Shown here: positions 34,229 through 45,625 of the stretch, one piece after another
How the letters are laid out: each line of letters starts with the position of its first letter
Numbering within the stretch: the stretch's first letter is position 1
Notes under the pieces: model-generated
The model's input: only the letters and a program-made list of their open reading frames with translations
Told to the model about the DNA's origin: nothing
The model's database searches: none
Source: Actinernus sp. WN-2022
Taxonomy: Eukaryota; Cnidaria; Anthozoa; Actiniaria; Actinernidae
Length of the DNA stretch: 64,000 bases
Direction of reading: 5' to 3'
Assembly (NCBI GenBank): GCA_030867875.1
Contig: JAOWCC010000577.1
Location: 72,287,012-72,351,011 of the forward strand
Made by a program: the position numbers and the translations under genes

Positions 34229-34974
34229 GTATGAGGTCTTTCACACAGAGTTCAAGTCCCACAGAAAACACTGGAATAGCTGATATTACAGAGACGTCTA
34301 CGAATAGCAGTTTCAGCGGTATTGATCTGAACGCCTCGCTTCAATGTAAAGAAGCGCTATTAGCCGGTAACAAAATGAGCGGAGGACTGGAACCGAGTCA
34401 GTAAAACTAATTCAATTAATAACTAGTCAAAGTGAGCATTACTTTCCAAAAGAACAGATCAAACTTAGCTAGTCGCTCAATATTGACTATGCTAGAAGGC
34501 ATGAAATATGTCAATTTTCCCATACAAACTCTCTTATTTTTTAACGTTGTACCTCCAAACCATACGTATACATTCATTGTAAAATTTTGGAGGGCAAAGA
34601 CATTTCAATTCCTTATAATTCAGACAATATTCACTTGAATCAAGTCAAACTTTGCACACATGCTAATTTCAACATGCTCTATCATGTGATGAACTTAATT
34701 TTAGAATCAGAGCAACTCTGATAAACTCGGTCCCAGTCCCCTGCTCGTTTTGTTACCGGCCAATTCAAACTGTGCTTCTAAATTAGTTTTGCTTGTTTAA
34801 GAGGTGTTGGTGTAATGCAAGAGGGTATTGGTATCATTCAAATTAATGGCGCTTCAATGCATTGAAGTGAGGCGTTCGGGTCAATACCGCTGAAACTGCT
34901 ATTCGTTGATGCCACTGTAATGTAAATAGTGAAACAGGGGAACCTGGAAGACCTCAACTATGTTTTAAACCTAC
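34229..34974. mobile_element. Inverted-repeat element just 3' of ZNF593
   Basis: GAATAGCAGTTTCAGCGGTA then ACGCCTC and CTTCAATG at 34303-34352 are inverted at about 34850-34908, and GCCGGTAACAAAATGAGC (34363) is inverted at 34742-34763. Outer ends pair as GAGGTCTTTCACAC / GGAAGACCTC. It may provide the 3' UTR or terminator region of ZNF593. The plus ORF at 34162-34404 lies in it and is treated as chance. Confidence 0.6.
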
Positions 34975-35299
34975 ATATAAAAGTCAGCATTCAAACAGTA
35001 AAATTTGTAAACTGAACAACACATATGGAAGTCGAAGTTTGATGGGAATTCTAATGCCTAATGGCATTTTGCAGTTGGAACTAAATGTAGTTACAATGTT
35101 GGCAATCACGTGGTTGTAACGTGTGGCAAAACAATTATCTTACTTCACGTGTTTAATGGTACTCTATGGATCGGTATAGTGTTATTAGCAAAACCGGTTT
35201 GTAAATGCCATTGTCTACCTCCAATCGTCCACCTCCAATTGTCGTTCTTTCTAAAACAACGGTTTGACATTTGCTTATCATCCAGTAAAGCTTTTCCCA

Positions 35300-35352
35300 T
35301 GCCCCCCCCCCCCCCCACCCCCCCCCCCCCCCCAACACACACACACAAAGGG
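35300..35352 (+). repeat. Poly-C tract followed by CA repeat
   Basis: Two runs of C (16 and 17 bases) split by a single A, then an (AC)n stretch. Length may be unreliable in assembly. ORFs across it (poly-Pro on plus, poly-Gly on minus) are artefacts. Confidence 0.9.
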
Positions 35353-35481
35353 GGCGAAGCAAGCCCTGGCCAGACGTGCTTCGTCCGATCACCCACTTTC
35401 ACGGAATTGCGAAGACTTGCAATGACTAGTTGTGAAATTTATGGGCGATTTAGACTGCGAACCATCCATTTTCCTCCATTG

Positions 35482-35650
35482 ATAGTAATTTGCGAGCGGA
35501 GCGAGCGAAGAATTTGCAATAATGTGCGACGGAGCGAGCGATGAGAAAATATGGCAGGCGTTCGAGCGGAGCGAGAGGAAGAATGGGGACACCATTCTCG
35601 CTCCGCTCGAACGCCTGCCATATTTTCTCTTCGCTCGCTCCGCTACGCTC
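35482..35650. repeat. GAGCGGAGCGAG hairpin element
   Basis: At 35541-35630 a 37-bp arm (GAGAAAATATGGCAGGCGTT then CGAGCGGAGCGAGA) is perfectly inverted around a short loop at about 35580-35592. Further GCGAGCGGAGCGAGCGAAG units flank it on both sides. Typical of a GC-rich MITE; all six frames give ORFs by chance. Confidence 0.75.
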
Positions 35651-35739
35651 CCTCCCCCCCTGGAACCAGGGTACAAGTCTAACCGCAAGTACACGGTCTC
35701 GCAAGTTGACACAAATCAACCAAGGGTTATGTGTTAATT

Positions 35740-36766
35740 CTGTGACGTTTGACTTGGCACACCAATCTTTAGAAGATGACCGCTGACCTGGCAGGTGATC
35801 AAGTAGGAAATTATAAATTCAGAAACGTTTTAATTGGACAACAGTCATTTCAATTAGTTTTGTTTAATCGGCGCTCTCTTAAATTCAAAGCAGCAAAAAA
35901 TGTGATGATGATGTACTCATTAAATTGAATTAAGGAACAAAATATTTAGCCTATTATTCATGGCGTTTCACAATATTCTCGCATAGCCGTTTTCATGACC
36001 AACCTGTATTTGTTTTCTTTTCAAGGAAACACCATGTATAATTCAAAACGCTTGCTCATATTTTCTCTATGCAAAAACATATTTTTGTTATTCAAACAGA
36101 AGTTATTAACATTTGAATTCAATAATATGTATGTATAGGTTAATATTAAGATTTATATGAAAATTGCGTGCTGTTGAATATTGTTTCAGCCGATTTTTTT
36201 ACTAATTTCAAATTCAATTTGAACTTCTGACAGCTGACTTAGTCGATCAATATTTGCTCCTGTACCGTGTAAGAAAAGGAATCCCTTCTCACTTTTACAG
36301 CTTTTATGCCTTGTCGATATAAAAGACGATAACAGAAAATGCAGAGAAGTGTGTTTCGTTCAGAGTAAGGAAAGCTATGAGACTGACAGTTCAGTGTCTC
36401 GTAAGAAACTCCGGAATGAATAGTATTTGTTGATCTAACGCCCCCCTTGCCGTTGATAAATATTTAATGCTAATTCCGCATAGAATATTTGAAGAAAATT
36501 GTTTAAATCATGCAAGGAGCATACTAAGTTGGAAGTTCAGTAAGCTAGTTTGTCGCTAAGCTATGATAACCTTGCCTACGCGGTCGCCAATAGCAGATTT
36601 CTTGTCTTTTATTGACGTTTGAGAGGCAAACAAAGGAACGTTTTCTAAGCTTTCTACTCTTCACATCGTGAAAAGGAAATATTTCAAGTTTCTTTATCAG
36701 ATTTGTAACATAAAGTGGTTTTAACACATCGATGAAGAATTGCAGCTAAGCTAGTGGATTACAAAG
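35740..36766. other. Upstream region of the ORF at 36767
   Basis: AT-rich. No repeat boundaries or exons recognised. It probably contains the promoter and 5' UTR of the following gene; I cannot place a start site. Confidence 0.35.
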
Positions 36767-37765
36767 ATGGAAGATCGTGAAGAAAAATGGGATTTAAAGT
36801 TTACAAAATGGCTTGCAAGGCCTGAAGATATCGCTGTCTCAACGCAGAGAAAAGAAAGAAGCGATTGTCTAAAACTCTTGACTCTTCACAAGAGATTCGA
36901 GGATAATGCTGTTAGGCTGTTTAGAAGAGGATTTAGCGATGCAAAAAGATCAGAAGATACAAAGGACTTATGCAATACAAAAGAGAAAACGAATCGTTTT
37001 ACGAGAAAAAGCCAAAATAAACTAGCTGATTATTTACAAAGGAAAAAATATTTGAATGACAAGGAATACATGAAAGAACTGTTGGATAAACCAGGCAAGG
37101 GAGAAAATAGGAACAAATATTTTGGCGTGGATGACTACGAGTCGATAAAGCAAAGAGAAATATCGCTACGGTTGCCGAAACTTGAAGCTATATCTCCACA
37201 AAACAAAGCTATTTTCTACACGACGTTACCTCGAGTACCCTCGCTACCTAAAACTGTAAACTCAAGGCCGAAATCAAACTTAAATTTACGAAGGAAAGTT
37301 GCACAAGGGAATCAAGTACACGTAACACAAAGTTCTAAGACTTTAATTCAACAGGGATGCTTGACCGTAAGGCCGTTGCTAAGCGACGAGGTTATTTTTA
37401 AGGACTTGCAGGCTATAACAGCGGTCGATGGAGCTAATTGTTCAATAAGTTATCCAGTGTTACCCGATATTTCTTTTCCTGGAGAAATTGCGATGGAAAA
37501 TGAAGAGGCCACTTCCACAGATGAAATCAAACTTTGGGTCGTCCCATTACAACCTTATCGATTATCGCTCCAAGACATCGGTGTCCCGGAGAGGCCGAGA
37601 GTGAAAAGGGGATCGCCTCCAAATGGGAAAATAGAAAGTAGAGATAACAGCGGCTCCAAAAGTGGACACGATAATGAACCAACGTATAAGAAGAATGTAC
37701 ATTTTAGTGAGTTTTTGCATGAAATTCATTTGTATTCACCAGCGATGTCAAGCGTGGGAAAGTGA
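36767..37765 (+). CDS. Unrecognised intronless 332-residue protein
   Basis: A single ATG-to-TGA frame; the ATG follows ACAAAG (A at -3), a good eukaryotic context. No other ORF of similar length lies here, so it is probably real. Lys/Arg/Glu-rich and hydrophilic, without signal peptide, membrane segment or recognised domain. Residues 1-110 are charged and probably helical (KFTKWLARPEDIA, NKLADYLQRKKYLNDKEYMK). Residues 132-140, ISLRLPKLE, resemble motifs in the ORFs at 48355 and 57334. The tail has KNVHFSEFLHEIHLYSP (309-325): K-x-V-H-F followed by a hydrophobic pair fits a protein phosphatase 1 RVxF docking site. That suggests a cytoplasmic or cytoskeletal scaffold protein, but function is unknown. 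It may be lineage-restricted. Confidence 0.7.
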   Translation: MEDREEKWDLKFTKWLARPEDIAVSTQRKERSDCLKLLTLHKRFEDNAVRLFRRGFSDAKRSEDTKDLCNTKEKTNRFTRKSQNKLADYLQRKKYLNDKEYMKELLDKPGKGENRNKYFGVDDYESIKQREISLRLPKLEAISPQNKAIFYTTLPRVPSLPKTVNSRPKSNLNLRRKVAQGNQVHVTQSSKTLIQQGCLTVRPLLSDEVIFKDLQAITAVDGANCSISYPVLPDISFPGEIAMENEEATSTDEIKLWVVPLQPYRLSLQDIGVPERPRVKRGSPPNGKIESRDNSGSKSGHDNEPTYKKNVHFSEFLHEIHLYSPAMSSVGK

Positions 37766-38023
37766 TAATCCGATTGTATTCAGACCACTCGCAAAAGAGA
37801 ATCACGGAGCCCTGCATAAATTCTGGTTGCCTAATATATAAGCGCTAGCGATTATTCGGGCTCAGTAATGTGTTTATCGTCATTATAATTACCATCAGAA
37901 TCATCCTCAACGTCTCCGTCCCGTCATCGTCGTCACTTTAATCATCGTCATTATAATCATTGTCGTATTGACAGAGCTGAGTGTCAAGGCGCATGCGCGA
38001 CCTCACGTAAATCGGCGGGAATT
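37766..38023. other. Spacer with ATCATCGTC repeats
   Basis: 3' flank of the previous ORF. Contains a degenerate trinucleotide run (CATCGTCGTC, ATCATCGTCATTATAATC) at about 37910-37970. No polyadenylation signal noted. Confidence 0.4.
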
Positions 38024-38115
38024 GCAATCTCGTTCCCAGAGCCCGCGATCTTTTGGCCAGCAAGCGTTTGGTCACCGCTGGCCGAAAAACGCGCGGGCTC
38101 TGGGAACGAGATTGC
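38024..38115. mobile_element. 92-bp palindromic mini-element
   Basis: GCAATCTCGTTCCCAGAGCC at one end is perfectly inverted at the other, with a short asymmetric centre (AAGCGTTTGG). The flanks share GGGAATT on both sides (GCGGGAATT if two end bases are counted differently). The clear duplication shows real transposition of a very short MITE. Confidence 0.75.
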
Positions 38116-39223
38116 GGGAATTGTTGCCGTAACTACTATCGCGGTGCCGGTAAATGTCTCGTGTTTGTAGTAAATGTTATCCCGGTGTTCAAAACTTAAA
38201 CTACACTGTTCAAAATGTTTCTTTTCTTAGTTTCGGAATGAAGTAGACTGAGGTTGGCCTCAAAACTCTTATTCTTCGCAGAAAAAGTAGAAGGTGCTCG
38301 TAAATGCCATTTTATACTACGTTGCTCTCTTCCGCAACCTCGTATCTTTGCTGTTATCCCAGTCCACGCGCGTCACGTTCTTCAGCTCTGTCTAATCCCA
38401 CACCGCGGCAAAACGGTATGCTCGCTGGCCAAAAGAACGAAGGCTCTGCTATCAAATACAAATTACGAGGGTTTCAACTTTTTAGTAAATTCACAGTGAA
38501 CTTAGTAACTCACAGTGAATTACAAATTAAGAAAACTTCAACCTGTTAAAGTCTTAGGCTTAGCTTTTAAGTAGTTTTCTTATTTTTGAGAAAACAGTTC
38601 ACAAATGGATACTTTTAAGCAGGAATTTTGAAATCACGGGTATGTGCCTGTTGTTCATTTCGGTTTTCGCGGGAAACTGGGGCGGGCCGCGCGCCGACAA
38701 GAAATAGCAAATACGCATGCGCGTAACGTTTTGCCGCGGTGTGGTCTAATCCACCGTACAGGAAAAGATGGCGGCTTGTTTTTTTACCCACAATTCTTCG
38801 CGCGCGAAAACGTTAAATTCCATCACCTTGACAATAAAACTGTGGCCCAAAAGTCTTTCCTCATGCACGTAGCTCAGCTAAAGTCTTTTTTTTTTTTCAA
38901 ATCACGTGACGTTTGGTTACTGCTGTCCAAATATAGTGAACGCTCGTATTGGAACGACAAAGTTTTCAATATGATTGGAGGCCACGTTCAGTCGCAAGTA
39001 CGAATAAGCAGCAGTTGTAATGAAAAGGCATGATGACTGATCCTGCAGCACTTGGTCGCCGAGATCGCAGTCATATTGAAAAGTTCGTTCTTCCAGTTAC
39101 GGGCCATGTCACGTGATTTTGAAAAGCTTGACTTATCGTAAACGTACACGCACACCGCGTCTTTACAGCGGCATTCTGTTACTTGGACTTAGAAAATTTT
39201 ACATTTACTGGTAGCTTAGTAAA
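38116..39223. other. CpG-rich stretch, nothing firm
   Basis: Contains an inverted pair ACACCGCGGCAAAACG (about 38401) and CGTTTTGCCGCGGTGT (about 38724) that may be the ends of a decayed element. ORFs 38254-38549 and 38644-39033 show no recognisable domain. Confidence 0.4.
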
Positions 39224-40035
39224 TACAGTCGACTCTCAGCTCGTTATAGCGGACACCCTTGGTGGTCCGCTATAACGAGAGTGCGCAATAGCGAGAGTGC
39301 GCAATAGCGGGGTGCGAGACAAAAAAAAACCGTGATTACAGTGTGAGTTTATTTACGCACATGTAGTGGATAACACTATTAACTGACCAATTTCTCACAA
39401 TCTTACGTAGTCTTGGCGTGTTCTTGAATTGGAACTTTCTCTACTGTACTGAGATTGATTAATTTAAACTCATCGTTTCGCCACAAGCATGCTCTATATA
39501 AGGATCTGTATGAAAGCGCTGACAAGGCATACGTTCCGTGTAACCTGCGTTCAGTCAGTCATATCGAGATATCCAAGTCATTATTTCACGAAAAAGCCGT
39601 CCGATGCTGCTCTGTGACTTTCTGCTTTTGGCAGCTATTTTACTAACTTTCTTGCCAAGCCTGTTAAACTCGCGTGCGAGTGAAAATTGACCGCGCTCTA
39701 TAGAAGTAACTCCACGTCCACATAGGTGGGAGCGTTTATAGAGGACATGTTTATGAAGCTAGACATTACGGCATCAACTAATGGTAGCTGAGATTGTTCA
39801 TTTCACTTCCAGAGACTGTGGAGAAGTTTGGAAGGACACATGTCCGGTCAAGTAAGAAAAAATATTTGAAGGCCTGGGTGTCCGCATTTCTGTAATAGCA
39901 AGAGTCCGCAATAGCGGGAGTTATTTCTCAGTCAAATTTCTGTAGCTTTCGCCGGGGATCTGTCTGCTGGCGGGGTGTCCGTAATAGCGGGGTGTCCGTA
40001 ATAGCGGGGTGTCCGCAAGGCGAGAGTTTACTGTA
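39224..40035. mobile_element. Pogo/Tigger-like element, TA-flanked, 0.8 kb
   Basis: TA-CAGTCGACTCTCAGC opens it and GCGAGAGTTTACTG-TA closes it. Just inside are repeated TATAGCGGACACC / GGTGTCCGTAATAGCGGGG motifs in opposite orientation. CAGT ends with an ACTCTC core and TA duplication are typical of pogo/Tigger MITEs. No transposase remains. Confidence 0.8.
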
Positions 40036-40372
40036 ATAGAGGTAATCGGCTAACTCTGTTGCCACCCAACTCAGATCATGTGATGTAAACACACATTACT
40101 CTGGAGAATTGACTCTTTGGAAATTAATTTTATTCAGATAGGCATGACTGCATTATGATTAGAACGAGTAGCATCTGTTTACATCGCATGATCTGAATTG
40201 GGTGTGGCAACAACGTTAGCCTATTGTACACTCCCTGACGAAGTCTGCCGAAGTCCGACGAAACGTTAGGAGAAAAATAAAACAAGCCAATTACTGTCTA
40301 GTTTAAAACAATTGTGTAAAAAAAAATTGACTGTTTAAAAAGAATGTTAACAAAATTGTTCAAAAAATATAT

Positions 40373-41230
40373 TTAACAATTATTCACCGAAGTGAAGGTG
40401 AATAGTGGTGGATATCCACCACTATTCAACCGACACTGAGGTGAATAATTGTTTTAGTATATACCACCACTGCGAAGTGTATAGCCAGCACCAAATACAC
40501 GACTTTCATAATGGCCGCCTCCTAATTTGCATATGTGATTTCCCATTTCGGTAGTTTATCCACATGTATAGAAAATATAAACATTGCCATGTGAAAGAGA
40601 ATGTTGACACTAGTGAACTTGTGAAAAGTGAGTGCTGTAGCTTATAAAGCAATGAAGTTACATCCAGTTGAAATTAGAGAGATTTGTATGAGAAAACAAC
40701 GGAGGCCTTTCTAGCCTCGCTTTCATATTTTTCTGCATTACAAATGCTTATAGCTCAACAGCAATTTTCCACATTGCTCCAAAACTCTATAATGTACTAG
40801 CTATAATGTAATCTTTCATGTGTAGCATTGTTTCCCCTCCTACAGATTTATCTTCCAAATTATGCAAATTAGGAGATGGCCGGAGGCGGCCGTTATGAAA
40901 TTAAAGTCGTGTATAGTTATTTTATTTTCTGTCAAACGGCCACTGTTTGAGTAGCCAATCCAGTGAATATCACTTTTCGCGCGCTCTGATTGGCTACTCA
41001 AAGCAGTGAATATGATTTCATATTCACCTCCCGAGCAAAGCAGTGATCATCTAGCGCGAGTTTTTGTCCATTTGACAGAAAATAAAATAACTCTTTGGTG
41101 CTGGCTATTTACCTGCAGTGTGGTGTATACTAAAACAAATTATTCACCTCGGTGTTGGTGAATAGCCGCTTCGGCGAGGTAAACTATCCACCACTATTCA
41201 CCTCATGCACTTCGGTGAATAATTGTTAAT
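40373..41230. mobile_element. Foldback-type MITE with TTATTCACCGAAGTG ends
   Basis: TTAACAATTATTCACCGAAG at the left is inverted as CTTCGGTGAATAATTGTTAA at the right. Inner blocks also pair: TATACCACCACTG / CAGTGTGGTGTATA, TAATTTGCATA / TATGCAAATTA, and TATTTTATTTTCTGTCAAA with its inverse at about 41073. The CCACTATTCA motif repeats. About 0.86 kb, no ORF. Confidence 0.75.
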
Positions 41231-41790
41231 AATTCAACTATTGATGTAGAATCGATATTAATGATCAAAATGTTGACCTGAATATACACTTTAAAGCACC
41301 TCTATGGAGGTCTCCGAGGGCCAACGATTTAGGGACGACCATTAGATTATTGATGGGGGGGGGGGGGGTTGCGCAAATCCCCAAAAAAATATCGAGCAAG
41401 CTCTTCTATCAGAAAAAAAATATCGAGCAACACAATAATCAAGAAAAATATATCGAGCAAGCACTAGCTGGTCTCATACGCATTTACAAATTAAATTAAT
41501 AAAGGCAAAGAAATAAACCAGGGAAGAAGACTGGTTTGTTGTTATGAACAATTCCCACAGGAAACCCAATACAGATCTAAAGATCACACAGACTGGTTAC
41601 CAGGAATCAGTCAATATATGTAAATTACCCAAGATGGCCGTAATCAGAACAGCAGATAAACTGATGGGACGATCGATCGCAAAAAGTCACATGCACTCAT
41701 AAATCGAAACTTACCCTGTATTAACTGACTGTATATATTTCGGAAAGAAGTTATCTGGTAAACGATGAGTTCTCACTGGACTAGTGGATG
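41231..41790. other. Spacer with poly-G and ATCGAGCAA repeats
   Basis: A G14 run at about 41356, then three spaced copies of AAAAATATCGAGCAA (41385-41460). A short relative is at about 44990-45045. No exon recognised. Confidence 0.5.
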
Positions 41791-41800
41791 TATGGTTATA

Positions 41801-43125
41801 GGATCATGTGTACTGTACGCAATGTTGGCCGACGTATCGGTCGATGGTTGGCCGACATATCGGCCGACTGTCGACCGACCCGCGGGCGACTGCTGGTAGC
41901 GGATCGGTCAAGGGGTGGCCGACATGTCTGTCGACAGTCAGTCGTGTGTCGGCCGACACGTCAGTCGATTTCCCCCCTCCTGCTGTGTATGTGTCGGCCG
42001 ATAGTGGATCGGTGGTATATCGGTAAGGTGTCCGTTATATGTCGTTGGGGTATCGGTGAGATGTTAAGTTATAATTAAACTATTCTGCATACTGTTTTCA
42101 CTCAAATAAACAGCGACTCTTTTGGAATATTTTTACCTGGAAGGTTTACTGTATTGAATATAATTCAGTCTAAGCATAGTAATATTCCTTTCTGTTGCTG
42201 TATAAAATGTTCCTTTATACAATTATATCTCTCATAGTGACTGATGAAATTACTTCAAATGCAACGTTTAGTATCTTAATTTGTGTTTTGTTAGTGCCTT
42301 TTATACATCCGCTCGCGCAAGATCGATTGCGTATATAAATCGATATATCGCACCGTTTTGGTCTGGAACAGGGTACCGATTTATTTTTATCTGAAGGGGA
42401 GATTTCGCCTTGAATCTGGAATAGAGTAGCAACAATAGGGCCATTTAACGAGAGGAAGTTAGCCGCACCGCTTAGCTAAGCAGCGAACGATTCGTATAAA
42501 TGGGTCAATTTAAACCGAAGACTGACACATGTATAGGCCGAGCTATCCCAATGAATTGTCGATACTTAAACCCCGCGCCGGCTCCCAGTATTCGACATCA
42601 AATAACATTTGAAAATATTGGGGTCGCTACGATTTATTAATAAGCATCAATTTTTTACTGTAGGGCTCGGTTCTAATTCTAATATATACTCCGCGCACTC
42701 CAATCGGAGTATAATGCAGAGGCGCATGGCTGGAAAATAAATAAAGAGCTGCTAGTTTGTGCTATCTTAAGTTTACAAAGGTTAGCCTTGTACGAAAGCA
42801 TTAATAGTTGTGGCCTCTACAACCTTTGAAGTACATATACGGTAGCTGAAAATATCACAGTCACCGTTACCTCGGCCGACTGTCGGCAAACTATCGATAG
42901 ATATTGAGTCGGTCAGTGATCAATCGGACGACTGTCGCTGCATCATCAACTGACCATGTCGGCCGACATACAGAATAGCCAAATCTCGGCCGAGTAGCGG
43001 CCGAGTAGCGGTCGACTCTCGTCCGACCCTCGGCTGCCTATCGGCTGACCGTCGGTCGACATGTCGACCGATACGTCGGCCGCGACCGATACGTCGGTCG
43101 ACATTGCGAACAGCACACATGATCC
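41801..43125. mobile_element. 1.3-kb element with GGCCGAC/GTCGGCC-rich arms
   Basis: It begins GGATCATGTGTACTGTACGC then AATGTTGGCCGACGTATCGG and ends with the inverted form, CGCACACATGATCC-like (GCACACATGATCC). The flanks carry TGGTTATA and GGGTTATA, an 8-bp duplication with one mismatch. Both arms (41826-42060 and 42870-43105) are runs of GGCCGAC, TATCGG, GTCGACCGAC variants. The core, 42080-42860, is ordinary AT-rich sequence with no transposase. ORFs in the arms (41788-42078, 42920-43246) come from the repeat. Confidence 0.75.
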
Positions 43126-43498
43126 GGGTTATAAATGTTCGCAGGTTTATACACAAGGCCCGGACACAAGGCTCTTCTAGATCTGGTTTCACTTCTGCTG
43201 GTAATCTTAATGCAACAGTGACATTTTTGATAAAAACATCGATCATGTTGAAATATTTATATGGAATATAAATCGTAATGATAGGTTTTGGGTACCAGTT
43301 TGTGTTTCATCACTTCTGCTGATAGAGGGCTGATCTCTATGTGATGATTTCTTGCTTTGACTGTCCTTTTCCCCTTTTCTCTTAGCCCGTTTGTCAGCCA
43401 CAGAATACCCATGTTTTGTGGCTTTATTTAACTTCCAAGGCCCAACCAGGAATGCTACTTGAGCGAGCGGGAGTGCGTGCAATGTAAAAAAAACAGTC

Positions 43499-44912
43499 AC
43501 TCAAGCATGTTAAAGGATACCCGAGTGAAAAACACATTGGGGCTCAAAAGAATCTTCAACATGTTCTTTGTTCAGAAAATGTATTAAAATTTGATCAAAC
43601 GTTTTTAGTATTAAGAACGAGCACCTCAAAGTTGGCCCCGCGAAGACATGGGCGCCGCCATCTTTGTTTGCATTTACGGAAGTGACGTCACTTCGTCCCA
43701 CCAGCGTATCGCGGCTACTTGTCTTTGTATGATTTTCACACGCTCGGAATTAAAGTGGATATATTTTCATCGAGATTGCAGAGGAATTCTTACAGAAACC
43801 GGAATTATGATGAAGACGACATTATGAGAAAAGTTCAGAAGACTGGGAGGAGGAAGAAAAGCATTGGGAAGGCGAGAAATTATCAGACGAACAACAAGGT
43901 CTCGTAACTGCCATTTAATAACAGCAAAACAACATGGCTTAAAAGACTCGAGTGACTTCTGAATAAGTATAAGAACTACAATGTATGTGAGGTACAGTTA
44001 AGGCGTTTATCATCCTAAAAACACCTAATAAGTGAGAGAGTGAGAACGCTGGTGGGACGAAGTGACGTCACTTCCGTAAATGCAAACAAAGATGGCGGCG
44101 TCCATGTCTTCGTGGGGCCAACTTTGAGGTGCTCGTTCTTAATACTAAAAACCTTTGATCAAATTTTAATACATTTTCTGAACAAAGAACATGTTGAAGA
44201 TTCTTTTGAGCCCCAATGTGTTTTTCACTCGGGTATCCCTTTAAGGCATGGTTTTTGAGCAGTTCTGATAAAACATTCAACATTCGTTATCTTTGTTATT
44301 TATGTATGAAATACCCTATAATTTTGGAATAATACGGTAATCGTGTGTCTTAACATTCAAGTATCGGTATTTTGGTGTTTTGAAGGTCACGTGACCTTTA
44401 GGCTGATAAAACAAAGAAATCAAAATGGGGTGGCGGAGGTTATTGTTTTGTTTCAGATTTTTGGTTGGAAATGTTAAGCTTGTTATGGGAAATGAGACTG
44501 TGTCCGGAATGGTTGACTTTTTATCACTGAAGACGATATAAATGGCGAAAAATGGTTCCTAGAATTGGTCACGTGACCTGTTTTCTATATTTTCGCCTTA
44601 ACAGTCTATCAGGGTCAACCATTCCGAACTGATCTTTAAAGTCAACCACAAGTGTAATCAGGTAAACACAAAATCGTTACTTAAAATATACAATGCACCA
44701 CCCCGTTTTTAGTTTAATTTTCAACTTTTTGTGATCACGTGGTTGGTCACGTGATGTACATGTTACCAAGATTTTATATTAGGACGACTGAAAACGCTGA
44801 GATTAGTTGTAACAACCATTGTTCTAGGATTTGAGCAAATTCAAGTGACTCTATTCAACAAAATAGCTGTAGCCTCGTTTTCATGTTCAAACCATGCCTT
44901 AACATGCTTGAG
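43499..44912. mobile_element. Outer TIR element (CTCAAGCATGTTAAGG) holding a TTAA insertion
   Basis: The left end CTCAAGCATGTTAA and the right end TTAACATGCTTGAG are inverted. After removing the insertion at 43514-44244, the left end continues GGCATGGTTTTTGAGC, matching the inverse of the right end (CAAACCATGCC). A lone left end of a relative, CTCAAGCATGTTAAGGCCTGG, is at 51998-52020. The interior carries CACGTG sites at about 44393, 44570, 44738 and 44752. Confidence 0.7.
43510..44244. mobile_element. TTAA-flanked MITE with arms of about 200 bp
   Basis: TTAA then AGGATACCCGAGTG at the left; CACTCGGGTATCCCT then TTAA at the right. The arms are inverted nearly perfectly for about 200 bp, through GGGGCTCAAAAGAATCTTC, GAACGAGCACCTC and the GACGTCACTTC block. 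TTAA and AGGG-like ends fit Kolobok. A short lysine-rich plus-strand ORF (43719-43907) lies in the loop; I do not recognise it. Confidence 0.85.
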
Positions 44913-45444
44913 CACGCTAAAAAAAAATAGGATTGTTGGTACAAAATATATTGTATTAATATAATTGAAAAAATCTTTAGGTAAGCTCAGAAAAAAATAT
45001 CGTGCACGGCTAGAATCAGAAAAAAAAAATCGAGCAACTAAAATTCTTATTTTTCTTTCCCAAACTCTCCAAACATTCAGAAAACTTTATGGGACCTTGA
45101 ATTGCAACTAATGGAACCATTTTTGGATTCCTCGAAGATAGTAAAGTATGAAAACTGGTCAAACGTTAACTGGATTGACAAAAATCAACGCCAATGAGAA
45201 GTTTAAATTGACAAATAAAGAAGTCGACGGACATTTCAGAACAAGCTAAAGAGAGAAATGTTGAAATCAAAGTGCAAGCCGAAGACGCGTACCGCCGTTT
45301 TAAACACTTCATTGAGTCAGTGTTTTCAGATGATTGGTAATACATGGCTAACGCTTCTTTACTTGCTTTATTATATCGATTTAAGCGCGCGATATAGCAA
45401 ACAATCATTTCATAACAATAAGACATGCTTGCGTATGTTATATT

Positions 45445-45625
45445 TATTATATGTAATCATACAGTTTCGAGTGCAATTTGGGATTAATTTGCACGAGTGG
45501 GTTTTACAAAGAGTATCAAAATTGCACGAGCCCGCAGGGCGAGTGCAATTTGAGCTCTTTCAAAAACACACGAGTGACAATTAATCCCAAATTGCACGAG
45601 AAAACCGTATGATTACTTATTAATA
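45445..45625. mobile_element. Hairpin MITE (GTGCAATTTGGGATTAAT)
   Basis: TCGAGTGCAATTTGGGATTA at about 45468 is inverted as TAATCCCAAATTGCACGAG at 45583-45602, with ATCATACGGTTT/ATGTAATCATACAG outside. The centre has a second palindrome, TTGCACGAGCCCGCAGGGCGAGTGCAA.. type, at about 45522-45552. About 0.18 kb; flanks unclear. Confidence 0.7.

Noticed and set aside
35110..35786. Several ORFs of 60-144 codons in a GC-rich region
   Set aside because: They cross a poly-C tract and a GAGCGGAGCGAG hairpin; overlapping frames on both strands with no domain.
38644..39033. 129-codon plus-strand ORF
   Set aside because: CpG-rich stretch with no recognisable domain or splice context; likely chance.
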